Source: Cylindrotheca closterium (lineage: Eukaryota > Bacillariophyta > Bacillariophyceae > Bacillariales > Bacillariaceae). From it: a stretch of 64,000 bases of DNA. Shown here piece after piece: positions 1 to 10,068 of the stretch (within the stretch, counting starts at the first letter, position 1; each line of letters opens with the position of its first letter). The notes below the pieces were generated by a model that saw only the letters and a list, made by a program, of their open reading frames with translations, did not search any database and had not been told where the DNA came from. Where the stretch lies: assembly GCA_933822405.4 (NCBI GenBank), contig CAKOGP040001980.1:1-64000 (forward strand). The letters run 5' to 3'. The translations under genes and the position numbers were made by a program.

Positions 1-259
1 TATTTCTGAAGCGTTCAGAAACAGGATCTCTATTTCTATCTCGGAAGCTAGTGTGGCAACAAAGGCTACATTTGTGGACTCGACTTGCGATCATTCCTCC
101 GTTGGCCAGCGCCGGATATAAACTGGCGAGTGTTTGCTCGCGAGGTCTATTGTTGCAAACATCATCGCTAGAATTTAACGGCTGGACGAGCAGTTCAATC
201 GGGAATCGACCGATTCAGAAATAGAAATTCCATTTCTGAACGGTTCTGAAATAGAAATA
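1..259. repeat. Imperfect inverted repeat, possible fold-back element
   Basis: The first 39 bases resemble the reverse complement of about 215-253. Both arms share a core like TTCAGAAA and TATTTCT, and each arm contains its own small palindrome (TTCTGAAGCGTTCAGAA on the left). The arms enclose about 175 nt with no coding signal. The left arm begins at the window edge, so its outer end is unseen. This could be the remnant of a MITE-like fold-back element or a chance AT-rich hairpin. I saw no target-site duplication. The rest of the stretch up to 666 shows no gene; a TACTGTAC motif lies near 580. Confidence 0.35.
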
Positions 260-666
260 CACATTCGTGGATTCCAGATTCCACGTCCGTTTTGTTCACC
301 AGGTGTCGAGGATGTAGTGCTCGCACAGCCACTTTGAATCGTGTGCCAATTTGTGTTGAGCTTTTCTTTCCGCCGTGCAGGTGACACGACCGTTATTTTT
401 TATCGCAATTGTTAGGCATTATGAAACCCGCTTGAGAAGCCGTCTGTCCCCTGCCCCAATTTCGAAAAATTACCCCGTCTTGCGGTGTTGTTTCGTTTGG
501 CATGCGCGGTTTGATTCGGAATAAATAATAAGTTACGACGCGTCACACACATCAGATGCAAACTCACCGCAGCTACCTGTACTGTACATGTTGCAGTACC
601 TATTAAAAATCAAATATCCGGGATTTCACAGTGCTGACCAGAGAGACATCCAGTTGCAGAATTGCA

Positions 667-1554
667 ATGCAAATACCTAAGATTTTCTCCCTCGCGCTCT
701 TTCCGATACTCTGTAACAGCTTGGTCACTGCACCACCTCGATTGGTGGTCCTAATTCCAGCATACAACGAAGCTGACCGGATCGGCTCGACACTTGAATC
801 CTATCGGAACTTTTTATCATCGCAAGATATATGGCAGTGTGAGATCCTAGTTGTGGATGATGGCTCATCAGATAGCACCTCGCAGGTTGTCAAACGATCC
901 GCCGATTACAACAAAAGACAAAACTCTGCCAAAGTCGTCCCAGTCGACTGTGTATCCTTATCCAGAAATCAAGGCAAAGGAGGAGCGTTATCGAGAGGAA
1001 TAAGGCACGTCGCAGACGCAAATCCAGGGAATGATGACATCTACATACTGACGCAAGATGCAGATGGATCGGGTGATTTGACGTATTTGAATCAAATGTA
1101 TGGCGAGCTCCAAATATTACAAGGATCCGGCACTACTAACAAAGGGAATGCCCCAGCGCTGGTTACTGGGAATCGAAACTACAGCTTATTTAGTCCTCGG
1201 GGGGTTACTAGATGGGGCTTTCAGACCTGTGTATCCGTGATCATGGGGGGCTTGGGCGTACAAGACAGCCAGTGTGGCTACAAACTCATGACACTTCCTG
1301 CTGCATGTTTGCTGTACAAAGATCTCCATTTGAAGGGTTGGGCACATGATGTAGAAGTTTTGTATAGAGCAAAACTGATGGCGGTTCCAGTCGCACAGAT
1401 AAGCATTGATTGGCTGGACAAGGAAGGATCCAAGGTGCTAGAAGCGGGAGTTGCCAATGTATCAGCCCAAATGCTACGAGATGTTTTGCGATTACGCTGG
1501 GAATATTCGATAACTGGAGCATGGAAACTTCCTAAATCATTTCACACTAGTTAG
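667..1554 (+). CDS. ALG5: ALG5-like dolichyl-phosphate beta-glucosyltransferase (GT2)
   Basis: Predicted 295-aa family 2 glycosyltransferase. The family transfers glucose from UDP-glucose to dolichyl phosphate at the ER membrane, giving the lipid-linked donor for N-glycan glucosylation. Visible features are an N-terminal hydrophobic stretch (residues 3-20), the GT2 opening LVVLIPAYNEADRIGS, VVDDGSSDS, then the RNQGKGGALSRGIR and DADGSGD stretches that correspond to the RNKGKGGAV and DADGATK signatures of Alg5. DSQCGYKLMT and a WAHDVEVL segment match the Alg5 C-terminal half. The frame is open upstream from a GTG at 631, but the first ATG is at 667. It is shorter than yeast Alg5 (334 aa), mainly at the N-terminus. 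DPM1-like enzymes are the main alternative; the QCGYKL motif favours ALG5. Confidence 0.8.
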   Translation: MQIPKIFSLALFPILCNSLVTAPPRLVVLIPAYNEADRIGSTLESYRNFLSSQDIWQCEILVVDDGSSDSTSQVVKRSADYNKRQNSAKVVPVDCVSLSRNQGKGGALSRGIRHVADANPGNDDIYILTQDADGSGDLTYLNQMYGELQILQGSGTTNKGNAPALVTGNRNYSLFSPRGVTRWGFQTCVSVIMGGLGVQDSQCGYKLMTLPAACLLYKDLHLKGWAHDVEVLYRAKLMAVPVAQISIDWLDKEGSKVLEAGVANVSAQMLRDVLRLRWEYSITGAWKLPKSFHTS

Positions 1555-1662
1555 CTTCTCGTGGCTCTGGTCTTTCCATAGACTGACTCTTTCTTCAATC
1601 AAACTGCGCCTTCGTCGATCTGTTGCATTGACATCTATCAATCCCACAAGAGTCTTCATCAT

Positions 1663-2637
1663 TTAACACAACTCAATGACTTGGGTGAGCTTTGCAGATT
1701 TTCCTGATTCCAGGGAAGTAGTTCCCAAGAGTCCTGGTTCGACGCAGATCATTTCCTCATACTGCATTGAGTAGATATGACGTGTCAGTTATTAATAACA
1801 CGGAGAGAGTACCATGGTACAAAATTTCAAGCTCACCTGATCATTGCCAAAATCGCTCATTGCTGCAGCTTTTTCCTTGTATGGATTCCACACCACACAG
1901 GAAACAGGAATAGCGGAATCGTCACAAATGCCAGACGCGGTGAGCTTCATTACCTTTCCACCGCCGACGCCAATATTGACAGAGACAACCTCCTTCCCGC
2001 TAGGAGGTGTATAGATACGGTCTACGTTTCCTTCCAAGACAATGGGATCAGCTCCCACAGTAGAAGTTTCATTGGTAATTTGATCGAAAACAGCATATCC
2101 CTCCAAACCTTTCACGTAGCATTGCTTGAGATCGTATGCTGCACGATCGTCTACGCGGAAATAGGTGTGTTGAAGGGTCTGGAAATCAAACTTTTCACCC
2201 GCTGTACCTGTATTCGTTATTGAAAGCTCAGTGCTCATCTTGGCTGCTTCCACGTTGATCGAGAAGGTAGCTACTAGATCATACTTCGTGTTCTCGTCCC
2301 ATTTGCCTCCTCTCGAGTTTTTGACATCTTTGAGGTTGAGCGTAAGGGATATTCCGGCGCCAGATTCGTTGTCATAGGCACTGGACTCGTCTATTTTCCA
2401 GATATTGTTGCGCAGAAATCCATGTTGCGGCATTGACTTATCTGGTTGGCCAAATTGCGGAAAGACCAGGGGAATACCCCCTCGCACAGCTTTGGATCCA
2501 TCCAACTTTGCGTCTCTGGACAAGAAGAGGCATTCTCGATTGCTAGAGGTTTTGAAAGAAATGACAGTAGCGCCAAATTCGTGAAACTGAAACGATGCCC
2601 CAGATGCAGAGTGATTGATGGTTCTAATTTGAGACAT
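1663..2637 (-). CDS. Glucose-6-phosphate 1-epimerase (YeaD/aldose-1-epimerase family)
   Basis: Two exons (2637-1837 and 1761-1663) with a 75-nt GT-AG intron give 299 aa. The family interconverts alpha and beta anomers of glucose 6-phosphate. Diagnostic stretches are RGGIPLVFPQFGQPD and PQHGFLRNNIW, TLQHTYFRV (family His), and VVWNPYKEKAAAMSDFGND. Without the intron the frame would end in an unrelated tail. With it the end becomes YEEMICVEPGLLGTTSLESG, which matches the usual family C-terminus. The start is the ATG at 2637. An upstream in-frame extension from 2796 is poorly conserved in character and is probably 5' UTR. Its 3' end is 108 bp from the convergent ALG5-like gene. Confidence 0.9.
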
Positions 2638-2999
2638 TGATTTGATTTCTCTTGAATGTGGCGTTAAGGGAAAATGTGATGGCTTTCCGGATTTTCCTAC
2701 AGTAGGAGGTCGATTGTACGGCGGTACCGGTACCGTACACGTACTACGAAGGCTGAATGAATGATGAGAAAAGTGAATGATGTAAGAGTGATTCAATCAC
2801 TCTTGATTGAATCCTTTCAGCGCCTGTCCATCGGCCGACTGGAACAATAGACAGCTTGTCCGATTTGAGACTGCATTCGTCAGAAAAAATGAAACAGAGG
2901 AGCATTCTGGGTGTTGCAAAGAATCAGAGCACTCTGTTCCCACGTGCTACTAGCTAGCATTTAAATTGCTGCCTCAACGTGCTCTATCATATTAAGGCA
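2638..2999. promoter_or_regulatory. Divergent promoter region with overlapping palindromes
   Basis: This 362-nt spacer separates the epimerase (minus) from the GGCT-like gene (plus). It contains a GGTACCGGTACC-like block near 2722 followed by GTACACGTAC. It also holds a perfect palindrome at 2784-2804, AAGAGTGATT-C-AATCACTCTT, which overlaps a second one at 2790-2813, GATTCAAT-N8-ATTGAATC. The shared core TGATTCAATCA is dyad-symmetric, as expected of a dimeric factor site. Function is inferred from symmetry and position only. Confidence 0.4.
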
Positions 3000-3926
3000 A
3001 TGAAGCTGCTTTCTTTAGCAGTTTGGCTGATATTTTTTGTCAAAGGAAGTGAATGTTCGTTCTCCTCGGCGAAACAACAAAAAAACACCCGCCCAGAACT
3101 GGTTCGAAATGCCTTGGAGAAAAATGAATCAATATACTATTTTGGACTCGGGAGCAACATGTCGCGAAAGAAACTTGAAAACCGAGGAATCAACGGAACC
3201 AAGATAGAAGCCATTAGCTTCAAAGCTGCAGTTGTCCCAAACTACCGACTTGCATTTAACATGCGGGGCTTTCCACCACTGGAGCCGGGGATGGGTTCAC
3301 TGGAACCTTGCGATTCAAACTCCAAACCACTTGTCAAGTACAAGTCAAATGAATGCCACGGAGCTTTGGTGAAACTCACAGCTGAAAACTACGTGAAAGT
3401 CATGGCATCAGAAGGAGTAAGCGATGACCAGCCTAATCCAGGTTACGAAGAAGTGGTTGTCGACGCTTTTCCATATAATGACAATACCCCCGTAAAAGCA
3501 GTAGCGCTACGTGCTCGCCCGCATGTCCGATTGAGCTTTGATCCATCCCCTTCAAAGAGGTACATGAATATTCTGAAAGAAGGAGCAAGGGAGTTGAATC
3601 TCAAACCATGTTATCAAGAGTTCTTGGAAGAGCATCCAATACAGGTAGTCCCTCAGTGGCAGAAAAAATACGTGATATATAATCTGCTGTTCAACCGGTT
3701 ATTTGGGAGACGATTCATGTTCATCCAAAGTCGACTGCTTTTCCTTTTTTATGCCTCTCCGATGGAACCGAGTTTGAAGCGATTGTCGTTCGGGTTACTA
3801 TCAAATCTGATTCTTCTACCTGGTTTCTTGATGGGCTTTCTCTTTTGCACGTTTGCAAAGTTATTGGGGAAAGAGCCACCTTTCCTGGCTCGCATGATGA
3901 AATTCTTGGTAGCGTCAGAAGATTAG
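3000..3926 (+). CDS. Gamma-glutamylcyclotransferase-like protein with N- and C-terminal hydrophobic segments
   Basis: 308-aa protein with a GGCT/AIG2-like fold. The family cyclises gamma-glutamyl amino acids or peptides to 5-oxoproline in glutathione turnover. YYFGLGSNMS corresponds to the substrate-loop motif (YGSN type). The Glu in ASEGVSDD sits where GGCT enzymes carry the catalytic Glu (EGV), and GYEEVVVDAF follows as in the family. The first 20 residues form a signal peptide. After about residue 230 come two hydrophobic stretches (near RLLFLFYAS and NLILLPGFLMGFLFC), so the enzyme may be a membrane protein of the secretory route. The ORF opens at a GTG (2979), but the first ATG is at 3000. 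The catalytic assignment is inferred from motif position. Confidence 0.75.
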   Translation: MKLLSLAVWLIFFVKGSECSFSSAKQQKNTRPELVRNALEKNESIYYFGLGSNMSRKKLENRGINGTKIEAISFKAAVVPNYRLAFNMRGFPPLEPGMGSLEPCDSNSKPLVKYKSNECHGALVKLTAENYVKVMASEGVSDDQPNPGYEEVVVDAFPYNDNTPVKAVALRARPHVRLSFDPSPSKRYMNILKEGARELNLKPCYQEFLEEHPIQVVPQWQKKYVIYNLLFNRLFGRRFMFIQSRLLFLFYASPMEPSLKRLSFGLLSNLILLPGFLMGFLFCTFAKLLGKEPPFLARMMKFLVASED

Positions 3927-4303
3927 CAGCAGTAGAATGCGTACAGAAGCCTTGCATCTTTAAAATGCCTTTGCATGAAGTCTTTTAAACTGTACGGTAC
4001 GAGTGCATCAATAATAGACAAATCCGATTGGTTTCGTTTCATTCCCACCGGCCCGATGAGAACTCATTCTTTTTTTTTAATTATATCTCTTGAAGAGTTT
4101 CAAAGCTCTGTTAAAAAAAAGGTTGTCACTGAGACATCGAACTGCAATTTATTTTCTACAGCGAATTGGTACTTTATCTACGTTGACCCAATCGTATCAG
4201 GCACCAAGGAATCTGGAGCAGCTGCTCACGGCCGCCCGTTGTTGGGTTGTTCGATGTTTCAACACAGCAAGCAAAAACAAGAGACAACAAACATAATAAC
4301 ACC
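3927..4303. other. Spacer upstream of bZIP-PAS gene
   Basis: 377 nt without a supported gene. It includes T- and A-rich runs (for example near 4070) and a GTACGGTACG block near 3991. Short ORFs here overlap on both strands and look random. Confidence 0.5.
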
Positions 4304-7300
4304 ATGTCGAAAGCATATGATGAATTCACAAGTCGCGATAGCAACGAGGTAAGATTGACGCTCTCATAAGAACATACTTTGACAGGTGGACGACGTTCTA
4401 TTGTTGGTTCCAAATACAACTTTTGCGGGGATGCATTCATCATCATGGAAACCGAAAGGTCGAATGTGCTTTGTGATCAAGTGAATGGTTTGGACTCCAC
4501 CATCCCGTTTCATGAGTTGTTGAATATGGACGGGATGGTGATCTCCTGCAGGTCTTGTTGAATTTTGTTCCAAGGAAGGATACCCTTATCCTCATGGCTT
4601 CCGCCGTGATCCCTTAACGTTGTCTTCGGTTTAATCTCCGGGTCTTGTCTTTTGTCTTTTCCAGCTTGCCTTCCATCGTCGACTTTTTTATTTATGGACA
4701 AACTTTGTCAATATGTGAAGCAGTCTGCTCAATCTTGTTTTATTTCTTATTTCTCAGGAGGATGATGATGACGATGATGAAATTGGAGCCCTTGGCTCAA
4801 TACTTTCATGGGACGAAGATGAAGAAGGCGGAGTTGGAGCAACAAGTACAAATGCAGCACTTTCAGATCGCGAAACAATGCAGTCAACAACATTACCCGA
4901 TCTGGTCAGCTTCAACATGAAGGGTGATGGCATCACTTCGGCCTATTTGCAACACTTTTCTACTGTTCCTATGAATCATAATGGCAGTGCTGCGGATCCG
5001 TCTCCTTCACCGATTGGTGGCTATCAGAGTCAAATGTCGTACAACGAAGGGCAGTCCACTGCGCCACAGCAACCAGTTGAGCAGAAGCTTGAAGCAAGTA
5101 CGAGACCGCAAGCTTTGACCCCTGCTAATGCGGCGCAAGCACAACTACAACAACAGTATCAACAGCAGCAGCTGCAACAGCAGCAATTGAATATGATAAA
5201 TGCTCAAGCTGTGGCACAGCAAACAAGACAAGCGCAACCGCAGCAGACAGGGCTCCAGGGTACTTCGGCAGCGACTCAACAACAACAGCAGCAGCAAGTT
5301 GCTCAACAGGCCGCTGTTGCTCAACAGGCCGCTGTTGCTTCCAATCTTGCCGCTAGCCAATCAGGAGCATACGCTATGTTTCAACAAAACGCTCTTCTGG
5401 CTCAAGGCAAGCAGCAGCAGGCTGTGGGTATTGCTCCAGCCGTGACAACTATGGTGATGCCGAATATGGCTCAAGCACAGACAACTGATCAGAGGACTGA
5501 CCAGCAACACACACAATATGCAATTGCTGATCCAAATGCATTTTTACGTCAACTTCAAGTGGCTCAGCTACAGCAGCAGTTTAATGCCGCTGCGGTTCAG
5601 CAAACAAGGCCAATTACCCAGCAAGTAGTCGCAACCGGTCAACAAGCAACACAGGTTTCTGCAGCTCTCCAACAGATGCAGTACCAAGGTCAGCTTCCTA
5701 TCGTCTCCTCGGTCCAAGTCGCCGCACAATCGCGTCAGCCCGCAGGTTCGAAGAAGGCCTCGTCTCAGAAGAAGCCACCACAAACGGCATCGGCTCCGAA
5801 ACAAACACGAGATCTTGCTGCTGCGAACAAGGCTTCAATCGTTTCCGCCAGTGATACGGATGGTGAAATATCATCAAAGGTAGGATCTGCAACTACAACG
5901 ATTGCCTCAAAAAAGTCAAGTTCATCAATGAGTAAAAAACTTGATTTGGATACTTCCCATATGAGCGCCGACGAAAAAGCTAGAGCAAATCGAGATAGAA
6001 ATCGAGAACATGCTCGAAATACTCGGCTTAGGAAAAAGGCATACCTTGAAAAGCTAAAGACAACGGTCGATGAACTATGTAGGGAGAGGGACACGTTGGT
6101 AACTGAAAGAGCCGGGGCTGCAAACATTCTTGTAGATATGCACAACACGAGAACTGAAGTTCTCATGTCCTTCTTTGCCTTGAGATCGGCAAACGAGAAG
6201 CGGAGGGAATTGTGGGCCAGCATTCTGGATGAGAGCTCGTTTCAGTGCGTATTGCCTGTGACGCCGTATCGATCGTTTCCAGCGAGCGAGGTACAGGTCT
6301 CGAAATGTCAAAGAACAATTCTCGGGATCGATGGTATGATGGCTGATACTGCGTCACTGCATGTACTTTTAAACTCATTGGTAGACCGTTCAAGGTTTCC
6401 AAATGGGACAATTGTGTTTCAATACACGCTCGTGACAGAAGAAGCGGTGATTGCAGGGAATCAAATCATGGCAAGGTGGGTGATGTCCACTCTAAATGCC
6501 ACACAATGTGGTGCGAGAATGGAGGTGGGAAAGCAGGGAATGTTGTGCTGCAGATTCAACAGTGCCCACAAAATCACTGGGGTTGAGCTCATGTTTGACG
6601 TGATGGCACTGATGTTGCAACTCAAACAAGCTGCAGGCTCAGAAACTTTCTCAGTGATTCCAAATACCGTGCAGACATGTCAAAGGAGCTTTGACAAGCC
6701 AATGGTTATGACTCTTGCTGATGAACCCTATACCATTGTTCAAGTAAACAAACTTTGGGAGGAGATGACAGGCTACAAGGCCGAAGAAGTGGTTGGGAAG
6801 ACATCATGTCGAATATTGGAGGGTGAAGAAACGGATCCAACTGCTGTTGAAGTGTTGATGAACGAAATTCGATTCAAGAGACCTGCATCGGCGATGATAA
6901 TCAACTGCAAGAAAAGTGGGGGGCGATTCCGCAACTTCTTCTTGGCCTATCCACTGAGTACGGACTCGCGAATAACTCACTATCTTCGCCTTTCAACACA
7001 TGTTGACACTGTTGGCGAAGCCAAATCAATTGCACCACAGATTAAGCAGAATGTGCAATATGCTGCAAGTGTCGCGACGCCAGGAAATATCATGGTTCCA
7101 AGTTCTATGGATGGTAATCGACAGGCTGGCTCGCAACCTGAGTTCTATGGCGGTGTACAGGCTTCTAATCCAGGCGTTGCTGCAACCCAAGCAACAACAG
7201 AAGGTGCGGAACCGTTTCAACAACCAGTGTACAGCATCGCTCCTGTGTTGTCAGAAACAATTCCTGCATCAGCAGCAGGTGGAATGATCTTGCCTCCTGC

Positions 7301-7445
7301 TCTTGGTGCAAATAACATGGGTATGCAGCAGCTCCCCGTGGGCAATCTAAAGAGACCCAATCCTTCGACAAATGATTCGGCTGCAAAGCAACAAAAAATG
7401 AGCAATAATGTCGACAGTGCGACAACAAACGGGAAGTCCAAATGA
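4304..7445 (+). CDS. Gln-rich bZIP-PAS transcription factor
   Basis: Two exons (4304-4348 and 4758-7445) with an unusually long 409-nt intron give 910 aa. Exon 1 encodes only 15 residues, MSKAYDEFTSRDSNE, and joins in phase to an Asp-run (EDDDDDDEIG). A long Gln/Ala-rich region (about residues 100-320) looks like an activation domain. The bZIP basic region lies near residue 420 (NREHARNTRLRKK) with a short heptad zone after it. A PAS domain lies at about 660-765. This bZIP plus PAS layout is typical of diatom transcription factors. The PAS segment GYKAEEVVGKTSCRILEG recalls the LOV motif GRNCRFLQ, but with an extra residue and without the Asn/Gln flavin contacts downstream, so light sensing is unlikely. 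Exon 1 is the weakest part of the model. Confidence 0.85.
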
Positions 7446-7957
7446 AATTCCAATGTATAAATTACTATGAATATACTTGGTCATTAGATCACAAAAGTGA
7501 ATATGATTGAGCATTGCACTGCACGACTGACAAATGATCTTGGTTTCATTTGAAACATTCAAATACAAATATTTGTTCCATAGAATTTGATCGGTCTCTT
7601 ATAAATTTGTATTATTATTTTCATAGATTGCGAGCACGGTTCTGCTTCTTCTCTCTTCTTTGGTTTTAATCCCAGTCACATGTCAACTTTTGCAAATTGC
7701 TACTGTACATATCGATTGGCAACAGTAGTACAAGTACTGCTGTAGGTGAGGTGGTGTATTTTATTAGTCTTCGATCAATCCGACTTTCAGAAGTGCTCGA
7801 TAAATCCCGTCTCAACGCACCGCTCACAAAATTATTCCCGCGAAGTTTTAGTGTGACAACGAGATGCACCAAAAGACGCACCTTACGGTGCATAAAGGTC
7901 AATTTTTTGTGATCAAGTCTTATCCGTCCCAAATTTGTATCAGAATATTTCGAGACG
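7446..7957. other. Spacer between bZIP-PAS and kinase genes
   Basis: 512 nt with no supported gene. It holds a CTACTGTA copy (7700-7707) followed by GTAGTACAAGTACTGCTGTAG, an imperfect dyad near 7726-7746. The 3' part is presumably the kinase 5' UTR. Confidence 0.5.
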
Positions 7958-9724
7958 ATGTATTGCATGGGGTTCTCGACTCCAGTGCGGAGGGAGGCTG
8001 AGCCTTCTGGCCAGTTCTATCCAAGTATCGACAAACAAGGCAAAGCTGTCGATAACAAAGTCGCGATTGGTCCGATCCTTGGGCTGGATCAAACAAGTTT
8101 ACTGAACGCATCTTCTCAAATCGTCCCAAATCATGACCATGGGCACAAAAATGAGTTGCGCAGTCTACGGAATGCAGGAGGACATGTTGACCCAAGCAAC
8201 TGGTTCCAAAGAGAGATGGACACCGCGAGTAGTATACACCTGAACAAAGGAGAAAATCAGCACACAATAGGGGTAGGGGTTGAGGATAAATTTCATATTG
8301 TGGGAATGGAGGTACTTCTTGAAAATGAACAGACTCTCCGGAATCATGTCCCTTTTGAGACTTGCGAAGCACGAAATGATCGTGGAAGTGCAAAAAGGCT
8401 GGCAATGGACCTGCAGAAGACCTCAAGAATGCTGGAATGCGAGCGATCTCAAAGGCAGGTACTTATGTATAGGATAGACCAAATGGACAAGCAACTGCAG
8501 GAATTAAAACGATCAGAGACAAGATCAAACCATTTCAGAAACGGGGATTCAATCGAGAGCCAAATCGAGGATTTCAATGCAGTCATTCAAAACCAACAAC
8601 TAGAACTCAACGATCAGAGAGCAAGAAATCAAGAGCTACAAGAGGAACTAGAGAATGCCAAAACTCAGAACAAGAATCTGATTCACCAGATGAGGCTACT
8701 TATGTTTCTTCATATTCCTCAAGTTTCTGGGAAGTACAAAGATGTTGGCTCTGTTAACTACGACATTTCGGAGAGCTGGACGCAAGTCGGCAAGTACCAG
8801 CTGGGGAAAAAGATTGGAGAAGGACACTATGGCATAGTTCAGGCGGGGGTTGATTCTGTTACACGCAATGAGTACGCCATCAAGATCCTTAGCAAAGAAA
8901 GGATGAGCAGATTCAAAGATTTGCAACAGATTGCTATGGAAGTTCATGTGTTGAAACACTTTGGACACCCGAACATCATTTTCCTCAACGAGGTCATCCA
9001 TGCTCCTGATAATATCTACTTGGTTTTGGAGCTTTGCTCCATGGACTTGCATTCGTATCATACGACGATTGGATTGACTGAAGACACGGCAAAGCAAGTG
9101 ACCTTCGGGATTTTGCGTGCACTTGAGCATCTTCATAGCAATGGAATTTGCCACCTTGACCTGAAACCAGAGAATGTTCTTCTTTCTCGGTCCGTTGATA
9201 TTAAGAAACTATCGTACGAAGACATTCGACTTTGCGACTTCGGGTTGGTGAATATGGCCCGAAAACCTGAAACATCGAAAGAAATCATACGAAAAGGCTA
9301 TGCATGTGGTACGCCTGGCTTTTTCGCTCCCGAAATGATTCTCGAGAAGAAGTTTGAGGGACGAACAGCTGATATGTGGTCACTAGGGGCAATCATTCTT
9401 GAAATTACTCTTGGTTTCACACAGGAATGGATCGATAGCTACGGGAAAATTGATATGGGACCGATTGCATTTAAGGAGGGCCTGGAGCGCTGCCTTTCGG
9501 AAATTCCGAAGGAGAAGTACCCGCTTCATCAAGACCTGCTAGATTTGATCCATTCGTCGCTTTCCATAAAACCGGCAAACCGAATACTCGCGGCAGATGC
9601 ATTGAAGCATCCATGGTTGGGCTCTGTGTTTTCCAGCTTGGATGAGCGACAAGACACCCAAAACAGTCAAAAACGCCCAAACAAAGATGAACAGCGACCT
9701 CTGATGTTTCCTGACCTCATATAG
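7958..9724 (+). CDS. Coiled-coil Ser/Thr protein kinase (CAMK-like, HLD catalytic loop)
   Basis: 588 aa, single exon, starting at ATG 7958. The N-terminal 250 residues have no recognised domain until a predicted coiled coil at about 140-245 (KRLAMDLQKTSRMLECERSQ onward, rich in Glu, Gln, Arg). The kinase domain runs from about 276 to 560. It has a Gly loop (GEGHYGIV), the Lys in YAIKIL, a helix-C Glu (AMEVHVLKH), the catalytic loop CHLDLKPENVL, CDFGLVN, and FFAPEM. All catalytic residues are present, but the HRD arginine is Leu, so it is a non-RD kinase whose activation probably does not follow the usual loop phosphorylation. The closest groups by eye are CAMK/ULK-like. The substrate is unknown. 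Confidence 0.85.
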   Translation: MYCMGFSTPVRREAEPSGQFYPSIDKQGKAVDNKVAIGPILGLDQTSLLNASSQIVPNHDHGHKNELRSLRNAGGHVDPSNWFQREMDTASSIHLNKGENQHTIGVGVEDKFHIVGMEVLLENEQTLRNHVPFETCEARNDRGSAKRLAMDLQKTSRMLECERSQRQVLMYRIDQMDKQLQELKRSETRSNHFRNGDSIESQIEDFNAVIQNQQLELNDQRARNQELQEELENAKTQNKNLIHQMRLLMFLHIPQVSGKYKDVGSVNYDISESWTQVGKYQLGKKIGEGHYGIVQAGVDSVTRNEYAIKILSKERMSRFKDLQQIAMEVHVLKHFGHPNIIFLNEVIHAPDNIYLVLELCSMDLHSYHTTIGLTEDTAKQVTFGILRALEHLHSNGICHLDLKPENVLLSRSVDIKKLSYEDIRLCDFGLVNMARKPETSKEIIRKGYACGTPGFFAPEMILEKKFEGRTADMWSLGAIILEITLGFTQEWIDSYGKIDMGPIAFKEGLERCLSEIPKEKYPLHQDLLDLIHSSLSIKPANRILAADALKHPWLGSVFSSLDERQDTQNSQKRPNKDEQRPLMFPDLI

Positions 9725-10068
9725 TCCCCTGGCATTGAGTTGAAATATAGCATCAAGGCAACTTAAATCTATTTTTTCGTAGGTTTAATCATGATTTTAG
9801 TACTACAAGGATAAATTGTAGTAGTTTTTCGCAGAACATGATGATTACCTTGCTAGAATCGAGCTGCAGATGAAAGATAGCCACTTCACCGAAGTCGATG
9901 AATCGCAGCTTTGTTATTGGCCGCAGTTTGCTACCGGTACACACAACTCATAGAAGATGGGCCGACAGCCGACTGACCATATCTTGAGTCCTCTTGATCG
10001 GATTGGGATTGGTTACAGAGAGTAAGGCTACAGTAACACGAAGGTATCTCTGATGACTTTTAACTCAG
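9725..10068. other. Spacer; possible eroded 5' part of the LHC pseudogene
   Basis: 344 nt with no intact ORF. A TACCGGTAC block lies near 9932. Just before 10070 there is a splice-acceptor-like TTTTAACTCAG, but no recognisable first exon of an LHC gene precedes it, so the 5' end of the adjacent pseudogene appears lost. Confidence 0.45.

Noticed and set aside
5145..5445. Leu-rich and Gln-rich ORFs in other frames of the bZIP gene
   Set aside because: Shadow frames of the CAG/CAA-rich region.
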